Positions 7,844 through 15,434 of a stretch of DNA of 64,000 bases are shown here, piece after piece. The notes under the pieces are model-generated. The model had not been told where the DNA came from, ran no database searches, and saw nothing but the letters and a program-made list of their open reading frames with translations. This DNA is from Microcaldota archaeon (GTDB lineage Archaea > Micrarchaeota > Micrarchaeia > Micrarchaeales > CABMGC01). Location: positions 13,069-77,068 of the forward strand of contig JAJYVC010000001.1 of NCBI GenBank assembly GCA_021792235.1, written 5' to 3'. Both the position numbers and the translations under genes were made by a program. Each line of letters opens with the position of its first letter. The stretch's first letter is position 1.

Positions 7844-8269
7844 ATGCCTGACATAGAGATAAAGAACACGGTTAAGCTGTTCACAGTCCTTCTGCTCAGC
7901 GAGAAAGGGCAGCACGGCTATGAGATAATGAAGGAGGTAGAGAAGAGGACAGGGAAGAATGTCAGTCCAGGGCAGATATATCCATTCCTCAAGCAGCTCA
8001 AGAAGTACAACTATGTTGAGACTAAGGGAAGGGAAGAGAGGGACAAGCAGGCCTATTATCTGACGCCAGAAGGCAGGAAGTTTGTGAAAAGGCTTTCAGA
8101 CAAGTTTGGAGACATGTTTGAGATTGCAATAAAACCAAAGCTTACTGTGTGTGCGCATTGTAACTGCGAGATATACCGGGGCGGATATAAGGAGAGGATT
8201 AATGGCAGGCTCAAGAGCTTCTGCTGTGAGAACTGCGCTAAGAGCTACAGGACGCCTAATGCTCGATAA
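7844..8269 (+). CDS. PadR-type winged-helix regulator with Cys-rich TRASH/YHS-like tail
   Basis: Predicted metal-responsive repressor of the downstream copper genes. Residues 1-95 form a PadR winged helix (FTVLLLSEKGQHGYEIMKEV, SPGQIYPFLKQLKKYNYV, YYLTPEGRKFVKRL). The last 40 residues hold a zinc-finger-like metal site: CAHCNC, then about 18 residues, then FCCENC, giving six Cys. A TRASH-type tail is known in archaeal copper regulators such as CopR/CopT, but there it is joined to an Lrp-type HTH, so the PadR pairing is notable. Genes for a two-TM protein, a YHS protein and CopA follow on the same strand, which supports a copper role by context. Confidence 0.82.
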   Translation: MPDIEIKNTVKLFTVLLLSEKGQHGYEIMKEVEKRTGKNVSPGQIYPFLKQLKKYNYVETKGREERDKQAYYLTPEGRKFVKRLSDKFGDMFEIAIKPKLTVCAHCNCEIYRGGYKERINGRLKSFCCENCAKSYRTPNAR

Positions 8270-8283
8270 TATTAGTGAGAATA

Positions 8284-8659
8284 TGGCCAAACAAACCCTT
8301 TCAGTAATAAGCGCGAAGGCCTCTGCAATAACCGGGGCAGTCATTGGATTTCTTTGCTGGCTGTTGGTCATCTTTTCAGCTTCTCTGGTTATGGAATAAT
8401 GGGTTACTTTGGTGGATACGGGATGATGAGCTATGGATACACAAGCTACATGATGGGTGGCGTATTCCATAACGCAACATTCGGCTACATGACGAATGGC
8501 GTATTCCATCCGTACAATGGAACTGGATATTACCTTCCTGGAGGCATATTCCACAGCTATAGCTTTGCCTCTGTGATAATTGACATTGTGTTAGGGGCCT
8601 TGGCTGGGCTTATAATTGCGCTAGTATACAATTGGGCGTTAAAGTTAGATAGAAGGTGA
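8284..8659 (+). pseudogene. two-TM membrane protein split by a one-base frameshift
   Basis: Two frames together read as one protein of about 125 residues. The first runs MAKQTLSVISAKASAITGAV into a hydrophobic helix. The second continues FSFSGYGIMGYFGGYGMM, carries three loose repeats with the core (G/N)(V/I)FH, and ends with a second helix (SVIIDIVLGALAGLIIALVY). The frames meet at the T-run at 8371-8374; one extra T would restore continuity. This could be a real inactivating indel, a programmed slip or an assembly error in a homopolymer. An ATG at 8399 could also restart the second part. Location between the regulator and YHS/CopA suggests a role in copper handling. Confidence 0.6.
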
Positions 8660-8663
8660 AAAT

Positions 8664-8804
8664 ATGAAAGATCCCGTATGTGGAATGGAAGTAAGAGAGA
8701 ACTTAGGGTTTAAGAGCAGCTATAAAGGTAAGACGTATGCCTTCTGCTCCGCCAACTGCAAGCAGAACTTTGACAAAAAACCAGAAAGCTATGCAAAGGT
8801 CTGA
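8664..8804 (+). CDS. stand-alone YHS-domain protein, 46 aa
   Basis: Complete minimal YHS domain, a small metal-binding fold found in copper and heavy-metal systems. It begins MKDPVCGMEV, contains the core SYKGKTYAFCSANCKQNFDK and ends ESYAKV. The Cys of DPVCGM and the C-x3-C pair near residues 28-32 are the expected ligands. It starts five bases after the preceding frame ends, and the same domain is fused to the N-terminus of CopA 260 bp downstream, so it may act as a soluble copper carrier for the pump. That role is inferred from context. Confidence 0.85.
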   Translation: MKDPVCGMEVRENLGFKSSYKGKTYAFCSANCKQNFDKKPESYAKV

Positions 8805-9052
8805 GTGTTAATACGACAGATCACCAATGTACTATTTGCAAGCCGTATTACAAAAGCGAAAACATATATTTCGTTTTCTTTCTGGCCTTTGTTTCAGTAT
8901 ATCCAAACGCTGTAGGAGACTACTGGAACCCGAGTGTGTTGTCCGGGATACTTATACTGGGAATTCCAATCGAAGAGCTGGCATTTGCCTTTTCGTTTGG
9001 CATGATGTGGTCAAGCGTTTACGAGCATATTAATTGGTACAGAAACAAATAG
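8805..9052 (+). pseudogene. remnant of a lycopene-cyclase-domain membrane protein
   Basis: An open frame without a usable start codon (open back to 8774, preceded by TGA at 8771) encodes YYKSENIYFVFFLAFVSVYP and then NPSVLSGILILGIPIEELAF followed by SFGMMWSSVYEHINWYRNK and a stop. The PxEExxF core and the Gx(M/L)W following it resemble the C-terminal half of CrtYc/d-type lycopene cyclase domains. Only one repeat is left and the 5' part is gone, so it is probably nonfunctional or a relic. It overlaps the first bases of the copA frame region but ends nine bases before the copA ATG. Confidence 0.55.
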
Positions 9053-9060
9053 TTGGTATT

Positions 9061-11133
9061 ATGGCAACAGATCCTGTATGCGGCATGAACGTTGAAGAGG
9101 CCAGCACGGCACTGGTTAGCGATAAGGAGGGAAAGAAGTATTACTTCTGCAGCACAACATGCAAGCTCCAGTTCGACAAGCCTGAGCTTGAGATGAAGCT
9201 GCTGAAGAGAGCTCTCGCTGTAGCGTGGCCCCTGACCATAATTGTGGCCGTACTTACATACGTCCTGCACATAGGCTATGGTAACTATGTGATGCTTGTG
9301 CTTGCCAGCATAGTGCAGTTCTATGCCGGGCAGAGGTTCTATGCAGGCATAATGGACGCGATAAAGAACAAATCAGCAAATATGGATACGCTTATAGCTA
9401 TAGGCACCAGCGCGGCATGGATCTACAGCACTGTTGTCGTGCTATTCCCGTCAATCTTCCCAACAGGCAGCGTCTATTACGACACATCGACAATCATAAT
9501 ATCCCTGATACTGACCGGAACATACATGCAGCGGCTCGCAGAAACGAGGGCATCGACTGCAGTTTCGGCGCTTGTTGCATTGCAGCCCAAAACAGCACAC
9601 CTAATAAAAGGAAACGATGTAATCGATGTTCCAATAGAACAAATCAAAGAAGGCGACATACTCCTTGTCAAGCCCGGAGGGAAGATACCTGCCGATTCTG
9701 TAGTTCTGGAGGGCGAAAGCTCTGTCGATGAATCCATGATTACTGGAGAGAGCATGCCTGTCACAAAGAGGAAGGGCGACAAGGTTACCGGAGGAACCAT
9801 AAACTCAACCAGTTCGCTGAGGGTAAAGGCGGCCAAGGTCGGCGAGGACACAGCGCTGTCTCAAATAATAAAGATAGTCAAGAATGCAGCTTCGAGCAAA
9901 GTGCCGATACAAAAACTTGCTGACAAAGTGTCATCTTATTTTGTTCCAGTAGTGGTGCTAATCGGCATAGTGGCTGCATTTGCATGGTATTTTGCAGGTG
10001 GAGTAGAGCTTAACGTTGCAATACTTATATTCGTAAGCGTGCTTATCATAGCCTGTCCTTGTGCGCTTGGAATCGCAACGCCTGCTGCGCTTCTTGTTTC
10101 ATCTGGAAAAGCGGCAAAGGAGGGAATACTGGTAAAGAGCGGTGAGAGCCTGCAGATGGCAAGCAAGGTAAATGTCATAGTTCTTGACAAAACTGGCACG
10201 CTCACCAAGGGCAAACCCGAAGTGACAGACATCGTGCCGCTATCCTCTTACAGCAAGAAGCAGGTACTCAGATTCGCTGCAGTAGCAGAGAGGAATTCTG
10301 AACATGTACTTGGCAAGGCGATAGTTGCCGAGGCCAACAATGAAAAGATAAAGGCGGAGTTTCCAAAGGAATTCAACTATAGGCAGGGATTTGGAATAAT
10401 TTCATTTGACAAAAACGGCAAGAAGATAATGATAGGCAACAGGGAACTGTTCGGCAAAAATCTGTCAGAAGGGCCCGAAAGGCAGCTACAAAAACTGGAA
10501 TCTGATGGGAAAACAGCACTCATAGTAGGTGTTGATAATATGGTAATAGGGTTCATAGCCCTTGCCGACGTCCTGAAAGAGGACAGCAAGAAGGCCATCG
10601 CCGCGCTGCAAAGCTCTGGTAAAGAGGTATGGCTGGTTACCGGAGATAACGAACGTGTTGCAAATGCGGTTGCAAGACAGCTTGGCATAAAGAACGTCAT
10701 GTCCAAGTCCAAGCCTGAGCAGAAGATGGAAAAGATCATTGAATTGCAGAAGTCAGGCAAGGTCGTTGCAATGGTAGGCGATGGCATAAATGATGCGCCA
10801 GCGCTTACAAAGGCAGATCTTGGCATAGCAATAGGCGCAGGGACAGAGGTGGCTGTGCAAGCAGGGGGTATAATCCTGACAAAGAATAGCATCTACGATG
10901 CATACATTGCCCTTGAACTCGGAAAGAGGACAATGTCAAAGATAAGGCAGAATCTATTTTGGGCATTTGCCTATAATATGGTCCTGATACCAATAGCTGC
11001 CGGAGCATTGATTCCTATCTTTACTGTAAGCATCTACAATGTCCTGCCATTGCTCGCAGCATTAGCAATGGCGTTCAGCTCAGTCACGGTAGTCTCCAAC
11101 TCCCTCCTGCTTGGAAGGTTTAAGGATAAATAG
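9061..11133 (+). CDS. copA: copper-type P1B-1 ATPase with N-terminal YHS domain
   Basis: Cu(I) efflux pump of about 690 residues. Residues 4-41 form a YHS domain (DPVCGMNV, YYFCSTTCKLQF) instead of the usual HMA domain. Eight TM helices follow. The ion-site motif CPC is at residues 332-334, the phosphorylated Asp is D376 in DKTGTLT, TGES is in the actuator domain, and GDGINDAP lies near 573. YN in TM7 (FAYNMVLIP) and MAFSSVTVVSNSL in TM8 are the P1B-1 copper signature. The normally conserved HP of the nucleotide domain reads HV (H415-V416). The ATG at 9061 was chosen over the upstream TTG because it starts the YHS domain directly. Confidence 0.93.
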   Translation: MATDPVCGMNVEEASTALVSDKEGKKYYFCSTTCKLQFDKPELEMKLLKRALAVAWPLTIIVAVLTYVLHIGYGNYVMLVLASIVQFYAGQRFYAGIMDAIKNKSANMDTLIAIGTSAAWIYSTVVVLFPSIFPTGSVYYDTSTIIISLILTGTYMQRLAETRASTAVSALVALQPKTAHLIKGNDVIDVPIEQIKEGDILLVKPGGKIPADSVVLEGESSVDESMITGESMPVTKRKGDKVTGGTINSTSSLRVKAAKVGEDTALSQIIKIVKNAASSKVPIQKLADKVSSYFVPVVVLIGIVAAFAWYFAGGVELNVAILIFVSVLIIACPCALGIATPAALLVSSGKAAKEGILVKSGESLQMASKVNVIVLDKTGTLTKGKPEVTDIVPLSSYSKKQVLRFAAVAERNSEHVLGKAIVAEANNEKIKAEFPKEFNYRQGFGIISFDKNGKKIMIGNRELFGKNLSEGPERQLQKLESDGKTALIVGVDNMVIGFIALADVLKEDSKKAIAALQSSGKEVWLVTGDNERVANAVARQLGIKNVMSKSKPEQKMEKIIELQKSGKVVAMVGDGINDAPALTKADLGIAIGAGTEVAVQAGGIILTKNSIYDAYIALELGKRTMSKIRQNLFWAFAYNMVLIPIAAGALIPIFTVSIYNVLPLLAALAMAFSSVTVVSNSLLLGRFKDK

Positions 11134-11210
11134 CGCTCCAAAAATTAAGTCTGCGGCGCATGGCACGTGTCTTATGCCAACATTGTTATTCACCTTATTT
11201 TCAACAAGGA

Positions 11211-11234
11211 AGCCCACACTCTTTAGCCGTGGGT
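11211..11234. repeat. imperfect hairpin resembling an IS200/IS605-type end
   Basis: Arms CCCAC and GTGGG flank an 11-base loop containing CTTTAGCC. The pattern is reminiscent of the subterminal hairpins of IS200/IS605 (TnpB) elements. No transposase or TnpB reading frame is present in the 236-bp gap, which otherwise has no gene, so at most this is a scar. Confidence 0.22.
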
Positions 11235-11370
11235 AGTTTACCTCTTCTACTCCAAGCCAATAGAAGATCAACCAAGCCGTGCCATTATAAATCCCAATCA
11301 TCCAATGCCCCAAACCTGGAGAGCAAAGCATATTTAAATTATCTAATTGTTATTGTTAATCAGTAATGAG

Positions 11371-12084
11371 ATGAAAAGCGGAATAAACAGTATGTTTTCC
11401 AAGATATACCTAAAATACGACTTAATGAATCACCTTATGAGCTTCAATTTTGACAAAGATTGGAGGGAAGATGCTGCAAATGAAGTCATCATAGAGAAGG
11501 ACAAATTCAACGTCCTTGATGTTGCATCAGGCACCGGAGATCTTGCCATTGCCATAAACAAGGCCGCTCAGGCCAAGCATAAAAAAGTCTACATTTACGC
11601 GTACGATTTCAATGCTGACATGCTAGATATGGCCCGCAGCAAATTCAGGCAGGAGGGCATGGTCAACGTAAAAATAGAGATCGGCACGGCATTCAAGATA
11701 GCGCACAAGTCAAACTCTGTCGATGTCCTGACTTCGGCATTCGCTCTAAGGAGCTTCGCCAATGTGAAGGGCGATAAGAGAGGATTGCAGAAGTTCATAT
11801 CTGAGTCATACCGCGTATTAAGGCCAGGAGGCAAGGTGGTCCTGCTCGACATGGCAATGCCAGATAAAGAATACCAGCGCTCGTTCTTCAAGATATACTC
11901 ATATGTGATGCTTGCCATGGGCTCCTTCGTGGACAGGGACACTTATGCATGGCTTGTCAGAACCATAAAGTCGTTCGACAAGAAGAAGCTTGTCAAGGAC
12001 ATGAAGTCAGCGGGTTTTAAGAATATAAGATACCGCAGCCTCAAATCCGGCATAGCCTATCTAGTAACTGCCGACAAGCCTTAA
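11371..12084 (+). CDS. ubiE: UbiE/MenG-type quinone methyltransferase (copy 1)
   Basis: SAM-dependent C-methyltransferase of the UbiE/COQ5 family acting on a prenylated quinone precursor. It shows MFSKIYLKYDLMNHLMSFNFDKDWR at the start, motif I VLDVASGTGDLAIAI, ALRSFANVKGDKRGLQKFISE (the NVxD-like region, degenerate), and ESYRVLRPGGKVVLLDMAMP. The start at 11371 was chosen over 11347 because a TATA-like box at about 11331-11340 places transcription near 11360. It is followed after 27 bp by a UbiA prenyltransferase and then a second UbiE-like gene, indicating a quinone-maturation operon. Confidence 0.85.
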   Translation: MKSGINSMFSKIYLKYDLMNHLMSFNFDKDWREDAANEVIIEKDKFNVLDVASGTGDLAIAINKAAQAKHKKVYIYAYDFNADMLDMARSKFRQEGMVNVKIEIGTAFKIAHKSNSVDVLTSAFALRSFANVKGDKRGLQKFISESYRVLRPGGKVVLLDMAMPDKEYQRSFFKIYSYVMLAMGSFVDRDTYAWLVRTIKSFDKKKLVKDMKSAGFKNIRYRSLKSGIAYLVTADKP

Positions 12085-12111
12085 TGAAAACCAAGACATA
12101 GTTGTTTAGTC

Positions 12112-13008
12112 ATGATCAGACATTACCTGGAAGAGATGTTCGAACCGACGCTGCTCTACGGACTCTCGCTTGCAGTCTTCGGCGTAGCCATGGCCTCGCA
12201 TTACGGAGCGGTATCTCTGGCTTACGGTTCCCTTGCCATAATGGGCAGCGTCCTGGCTCAGATATCGGCCAATGTGATAAGCGATTACTTCGATTACTCA
12301 AGCGGACTTGACAGAGAGTTAGGCGCAGGCAAGAAGGATAACCTTAGCGGTGGCAGCTCGCTCATGGCAAAAGGCCTGATAAAGCCTGTGCCTACCCTAT
12401 TCCTGGGGCTGGCGATATTCGCCGCTGCAGCAGCAATAGGCATACATCTGCTGCTGGCGAGGCCGCAAATAATCCCTATACTCATAATAGCTGCATTCTC
12501 TATACTACTATATTCAAAATACGCAAAGAGGATTCCGTATCTGTCAGAGCCTCTATGCACGCTAAACTACACTCTGATATCTCTCGGCGTCTTCATCGTG
12601 GCTTCCAGCACATTTTCACTGCCATATGGCCTGGCATTTGCCTTGATACCTGCAGGCATATTGCTTGGCGGCGATGCCCTCTTCGTAAACGAGGTGCCTG
12701 ATGCAGGCATAGACCGGAAATACGGGGTCAGGCACAGCGCAGTTATGCTTGGCACGGGCAGGAGGATAGGGTTGTACTACCTCTCATTCCAGGTCGCAGC
12801 GTATGCGATTGTAGTGGCAGGATCGCTTTCAGGTTTCATCCCTATGCTCTCTCTAATAACTTTGCTGACTCTGCCTACCACAATCTACGTATACAATGGC
12901 CTGCGCAGGCGCAACGCGAAGAAGTATGGGGAATATCTCTTTGTTCATACATTATCTGCAGTAGTGTTTGCCGTATTACTGTCTGCCTCCTTCCTTGTCC
13001 AATGGTGA
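12112..13008 (+). CDS. UbiA-family prenyltransferase (MenA-like)
   Basis: Integral membrane enzyme of about 298 residues and eight or nine helices that transfers a polyprenyl chain to an aromatic acceptor. The first Asp-rich motif is NVISDYFDYSSGLD near residues 47-60 and the second is NEVPDAGIDRKYGVRHSA near 198, which match the MenA branch (1,4-dihydroxy-2-naphthoate acceptor) better than UbiA or digeranylgeranylglyceryl phosphate synthase. The flanking methyltransferase genes support quinone biosynthesis. A polyprenyl diphosphate synthase that could supply the tail lies 1.5 kb downstream. It overlaps the next gene by seven bases. Confidence 0.85.
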   Translation: MIRHYLEEMFEPTLLYGLSLAVFGVAMASHYGAVSLAYGSLAIMGSVLAQISANVISDYFDYSSGLDRELGAGKKDNLSGGSSLMAKGLIKPVPTLFLGLAIFAAAAAIGIHLLLARPQIIPILIIAAFSILLYSKYAKRIPYLSEPLCTLNYTLISLGVFIVASSTFSLPYGLAFALIPAGILLGGDALFVNEVPDAGIDRKYGVRHSAVMLGTGRRIGLYYLSFQVAAYAIVVAGSLSGFIPMLSLITLLTLPTTIYVYNGLRRRNAKKYGEYLFVHTLSAVVFAVLLSASFLVQW

Positions 13009-13703
13009 ATTATGTGAGTGAAGAGGTTAACAAGATCTTCTCAGATATGTCCCGCGATTACGACAGGGTGAACAAGGCATGCAGCTCAGGCACAATGATA
13101 ATCTGGCGGAGATCCGCAGCCAAGGCTTCTATGCTCAAAAAAAAGAGCTTTAATGCATTAGACATAGGCACAGGCACAGGTGAGTTGGTTTTTGAGATAT
13201 GCAGGGAGGCCGCACGACTAGGTAAGAGGGTCGATGTCATCGGAGTGGATTTTAGCAGAGACATGATAGAGGTCGCGAGGAGGAAGGCTTCACGTCTCGG
13301 AGTGAAGGCAAGGTTCGAACTGGGCGATGCTATGCATTTGAAATACCGCAGGAACACATTCGATCTAGTGACATCGAGCTTGGCCGTGAAGAATGTGGAC
13401 AGCCAGAAACAGTTTGCAATGGAGGCATATCGTGTATTGAGGAAAGGCGGCAGGATCGTAGTGCTCGAGCTGATAAGGCCCAGGAACGTACTGAACAGGG
13501 CGGTGATCAACGCATATTGGGGGTCTGTCATAAGGGTAGGATTCATAGGCAGGGGCGGGTCGTACAAGGCCCTAAAGGCGAGTGTCGATAGGTTCGACAG
13601 CAGCAAACTCGTGCATGAGCTGGATAAAGCGGGATTCAGAGACGTCAGAGCAAGAACACTGTTCTCAGGTGCCGCAGTGCTTGTCACTGCTGACAAATCT
13701 TAA
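13002..13703 (+). CDS. UbiE/MenG-type quinone methyltransferase (copy 2)
   Basis: Second methyltransferase flanking the UbiA gene: 233 residues with VNKIFSDMSRDYDRVNKACSSG, motif I ALDIGTGTGELVFEI, acidic loop IGVDFSRDMIEVA, FDLVTSSLAVKNVDSQKQFAMEAYRVLRKGG and IVVLELIRPRN. It is about one third identical by eye to copy 1, and both end in the same VTADK tail, so they are diverged paralogues. Possibly each methylates a different ring position or acts with a different precursor. Translation is coupled to ubiA by the seven-base overlap. Confidence 0.83.
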   Translation: MVNYVSEEVNKIFSDMSRDYDRVNKACSSGTMIIWRRSAAKASMLKKKSFNALDIGTGTGELVFEICREAARLGKRVDVIGVDFSRDMIEVARRKASRLGVKARFELGDAMHLKYRRNTFDLVTSSLAVKNVDSQKQFAMEAYRVLRKGGRIVVLELIRPRNVLNRAVINAYWGSVIRVGFIGRGGSYKALKASVDRFDSSKLVHELDKAGFRDVRARTLFSGAAVLVTADKS

Positions 13704-13737
13704 TATAATCAAACTGTCATGATATCGTATAGAAACT

Positions 13738-14331
13738 ATGAAACTTGAAACAAAAAGATTAACACTAAGGGACTGGACTAAGAGGGATATATCTGATCTA
13801 ATAGAAGGACTGAATAACTACAACGTGTCAAAATGGTTGGCACTAGTCCCACACCCATACACTAAAAAAGATGCACAAGAGTGGATAAACTACTGCAGGC
13901 AAAACGCTAAAAGTAAGAATAGAGGTTATTACTTTGCAATAGAACTCAAATCGGAGAAGAAAGTTATAGGCGGAATAGACATAAATAAAATAAACAAGTT
14001 TCATGGAATTGGGGGTGGCGGGTTCTGGGTCAATGCAAAATATCACAGGCAGGGATATGGCGCAGAGGCTTTAGCTGCAAAAATAGATTTTGCATTTAAC
14101 AAATTGAAACTGCGCAGATTAGAAAGTGGCTTCTTTAAAGGAAATAAACCCTCATTAAATCTGCAAAAGAAGTTTGGATACAAAGTCGAAGGTCTTAGAA
14201 GAAAAGGCTTCAAGTGCAAGGCAGATGGAAAATTAAAAGATGAATATATCACGGCATTGCTTAGGAATGACTGGAAGAAACCGCGATTAGGAAAATTGGC
14301 TATTTTATACAAAAAAGATACGCCAAGGTAG
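13738..14331 (+). CDS. GNAT acetyltransferase (RimJ/RimL-like)
   Basis: N-acetyltransferase of about 197 residues: ETKRLTLRDWTKRDISDLIEG, YYFAIELKSEKKVIGGIDI, GGGGFWVNAKYHRQGYGAEAL (acetyl-CoA loop RQGYGAEA) and GNKPSLNLQKKFGYKVEGLRRKG. The layout fits RimJ/RimL-type enzymes acting on protein N-termini or small amines. The gene is visibly AT- and Lys-richer than its neighbours, and its last 11 bases lie inside the 3' end of the convergent tRNA-Ser. That suggests acquisition next to the tRNA, with the C-terminus (KKDTPR) partly supplied by tRNA sequence. Confidence 0.85.
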   Translation: MKLETKRLTLRDWTKRDISDLIEGLNNYNVSKWLALVPHPYTKKDAQEWINYCRQNAKSKNRGYYFAIELKSEKKVIGGIDINKINKFHGIGGGGFWVNAKYHRQGYGAEALAAKIDFAFNKLKLRRLESGFFKGNKPSLNLQKKFGYKVEGLRRKGFKCKADGKLKDEYITALLRNDWKKPRLGKLAILYKKDTPR

Positions 14332-14419
14332 GGATTTGAACCCTAACGGCCCGTGAGAGCCATACGCTTACAAGAAAAGATTTCCAGGCGTACGCGTTAC
14401 CAGATTCTGCCACCTTGGC
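14321..14419 (-). tRNA. tRNA-Ser(GGA) with a 13-nt intron
   Basis: The minus strand folds as a class II tRNA. The acceptor stem is GCCAAGG/CCTTGGC with discriminator G (14321). The anticodon stem is TACGC/GCGTA around the loop CTGGAA..A with anticodon GGA at 14385-14383. The long variable arm is GGCTC/GGGCC, and the T arm TAGGG/CCCTA holds TTCAAAT. Thirteen extra bases sit one nucleotide 3' of the anticodon, at 14381-14369, the standard archaeal intron site (37/38). One A-C mismatch appears in the D stem. Discriminator G and the variable arm support Ser. No CCA is encoded. Confidence 0.82.
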
Positions 14420-14468
14420 ACGCTAATAATTCATATGTGGTATATTTAATTGTGATGCATTATGCGTC

Positions 14469-15347
14469 CTAAATATGTACTCTTATCAGCGCTGAATAGT
14501 TCCCTAGTACCTCATAAGCCTTCGTGCCTTTTACCTTCTCTTCAGCCATATCTATGTATCTGTTGTTGAGCTCCACCGCCCTTATTATCGCAGAACTCTT
14601 GTCTATGTCGTACTCCTTCTGCAGGCTGGTTACCGCATTCGGCACAAGGCCACTGCGGCTATGTTTTTTGTCGGCCCTTATGAAGTCAAGTATGTCGTCT
14701 CTTATCTGGAATGCGATGCCAATGTCCACACCGGATCTATGAACCTTTTCTGCTATCTTGCTATTGCTATAGACTGCACCAGCACTCCAGCACGCCGCTA
14801 TCAGCGACGCGCTCTTGAGGAACGACACATTTATGTATTCGTCAAGTCCAGGAGCCGAATTCGAATCCTGGTAGCTGTAATCAAGCATCTCGCCAGCACA
14901 CATGTCCATGCTCGACTTAGTTATCGACATTAGCACGTCTTCCCCGTACCTTGCCGAGAGACTCACCGCTTTTGATATGAGTGCATCGCCGGCCAGTATC
15001 GCCGGCTTGCTTCCATACTTGGAATGCACCGACTTGGTGCCTCTCCTGGCCATGTCATCGTCGATTATGTCATCATGTATCAGCGATGATGTGTGAAGCA
15101 GCTCCGCAGCCACAGCAAGATCCACAAAGTCAGAAGGCCTCTTTCCTACGACATGCGCTCCCATGAGCACGAGAGCAGGCCTCAGGAGCTTGCCATTCCT
15201 TTTCAGCAGGTAGGTTGAAGGGGCAAAAAGCTGCGTGTTGACGAAGTCGGATATCTTGAACGATCTGAGCCTTGAAGATACCTGAACAAGCGCATCAGTC
15301 ACGTGCTTTGGAAGGCCGACATAGCTATTTCCACTTTCCATCATCAC
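14469..15347 (-). CDS. polyprenyl (GGPP-type) diphosphate synthase
   Basis: trans-Isoprenyl diphosphate synthase of about 292 residues making the chains for archaeal lipids and/or quinones. It has KLLRPALVLMGA, the first Asp-rich motif in LLHTSSLIHDDIIDDDMARRG (DDxxD, near residues 93-97), the GDALISKA block, and the second Asp-rich motif FQIRDDILDF near residue 215. The residues just before the first Asp-rich motif, which set chain length, are HTSSLIH, and length cannot be assigned by eye. It sits near the UbiA/UbiE cluster but on the opposite strand, so it serves lipid synthesis generally. Confidence 0.9.
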   Translation of the reverse strand: MMMESGNSYVGLPKHVTDALVQVSSRLRSFKISDFVNTQLFAPSTYLLKRNGKLLRPALVLMGAHVVGKRPSDFVDLAVAAELLHTSSLIHDDIIDDDMARRGTKSVHSKYGSKPAILAGDALISKAVSLSARYGEDVLMSITKSSMDMCAGEMLDYSYQDSNSAPGLDEYINVSFLKSASLIAACWSAGAVYSNSKIAEKVHRSGVDIGIAFQIRDDILDFIRADKKHSRSGLVPNAVTSLQKEYDIDKSSAIIRAVELNNRYIDMAEEKVKGTKAYEVLGNYSALIRVHI

Positions 15348-15434
15348 ATCTCACAATTAGGGTCGTATCATATGACTATTGAAGAAAAAATTTAAATACC
15401 CGCATTAGCCGATTCCATCTGTTCAGTTGGTCAA

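Noticed and set aside
8827..9033. 68-codon plus-strand frame between the YHS gene and copA
   Set aside because: Another frame over the same bases encodes the conserved lycopene-cyclase-like motif, so this one is a shadow.
9034..9060. TTG start for copA upstream of 9061
   Set aside because: The extra nine residues overlap the lycopene-cyclase-like relic, and the ATG at 9061 begins the YHS domain directly.
11134..11370. A transposable element with IS200/IS605 ends
   Set aside because: Only one weak hairpin is visible and no transposase or TnpB frame exists, so it is listed as a low-confidence scar only.
14321..14419. tRNA-Leu reading of the class II tRNA
   Set aside because: The anticodon is GGA and the discriminator is G, both of which mark serine; the long variable arm alone fits either.
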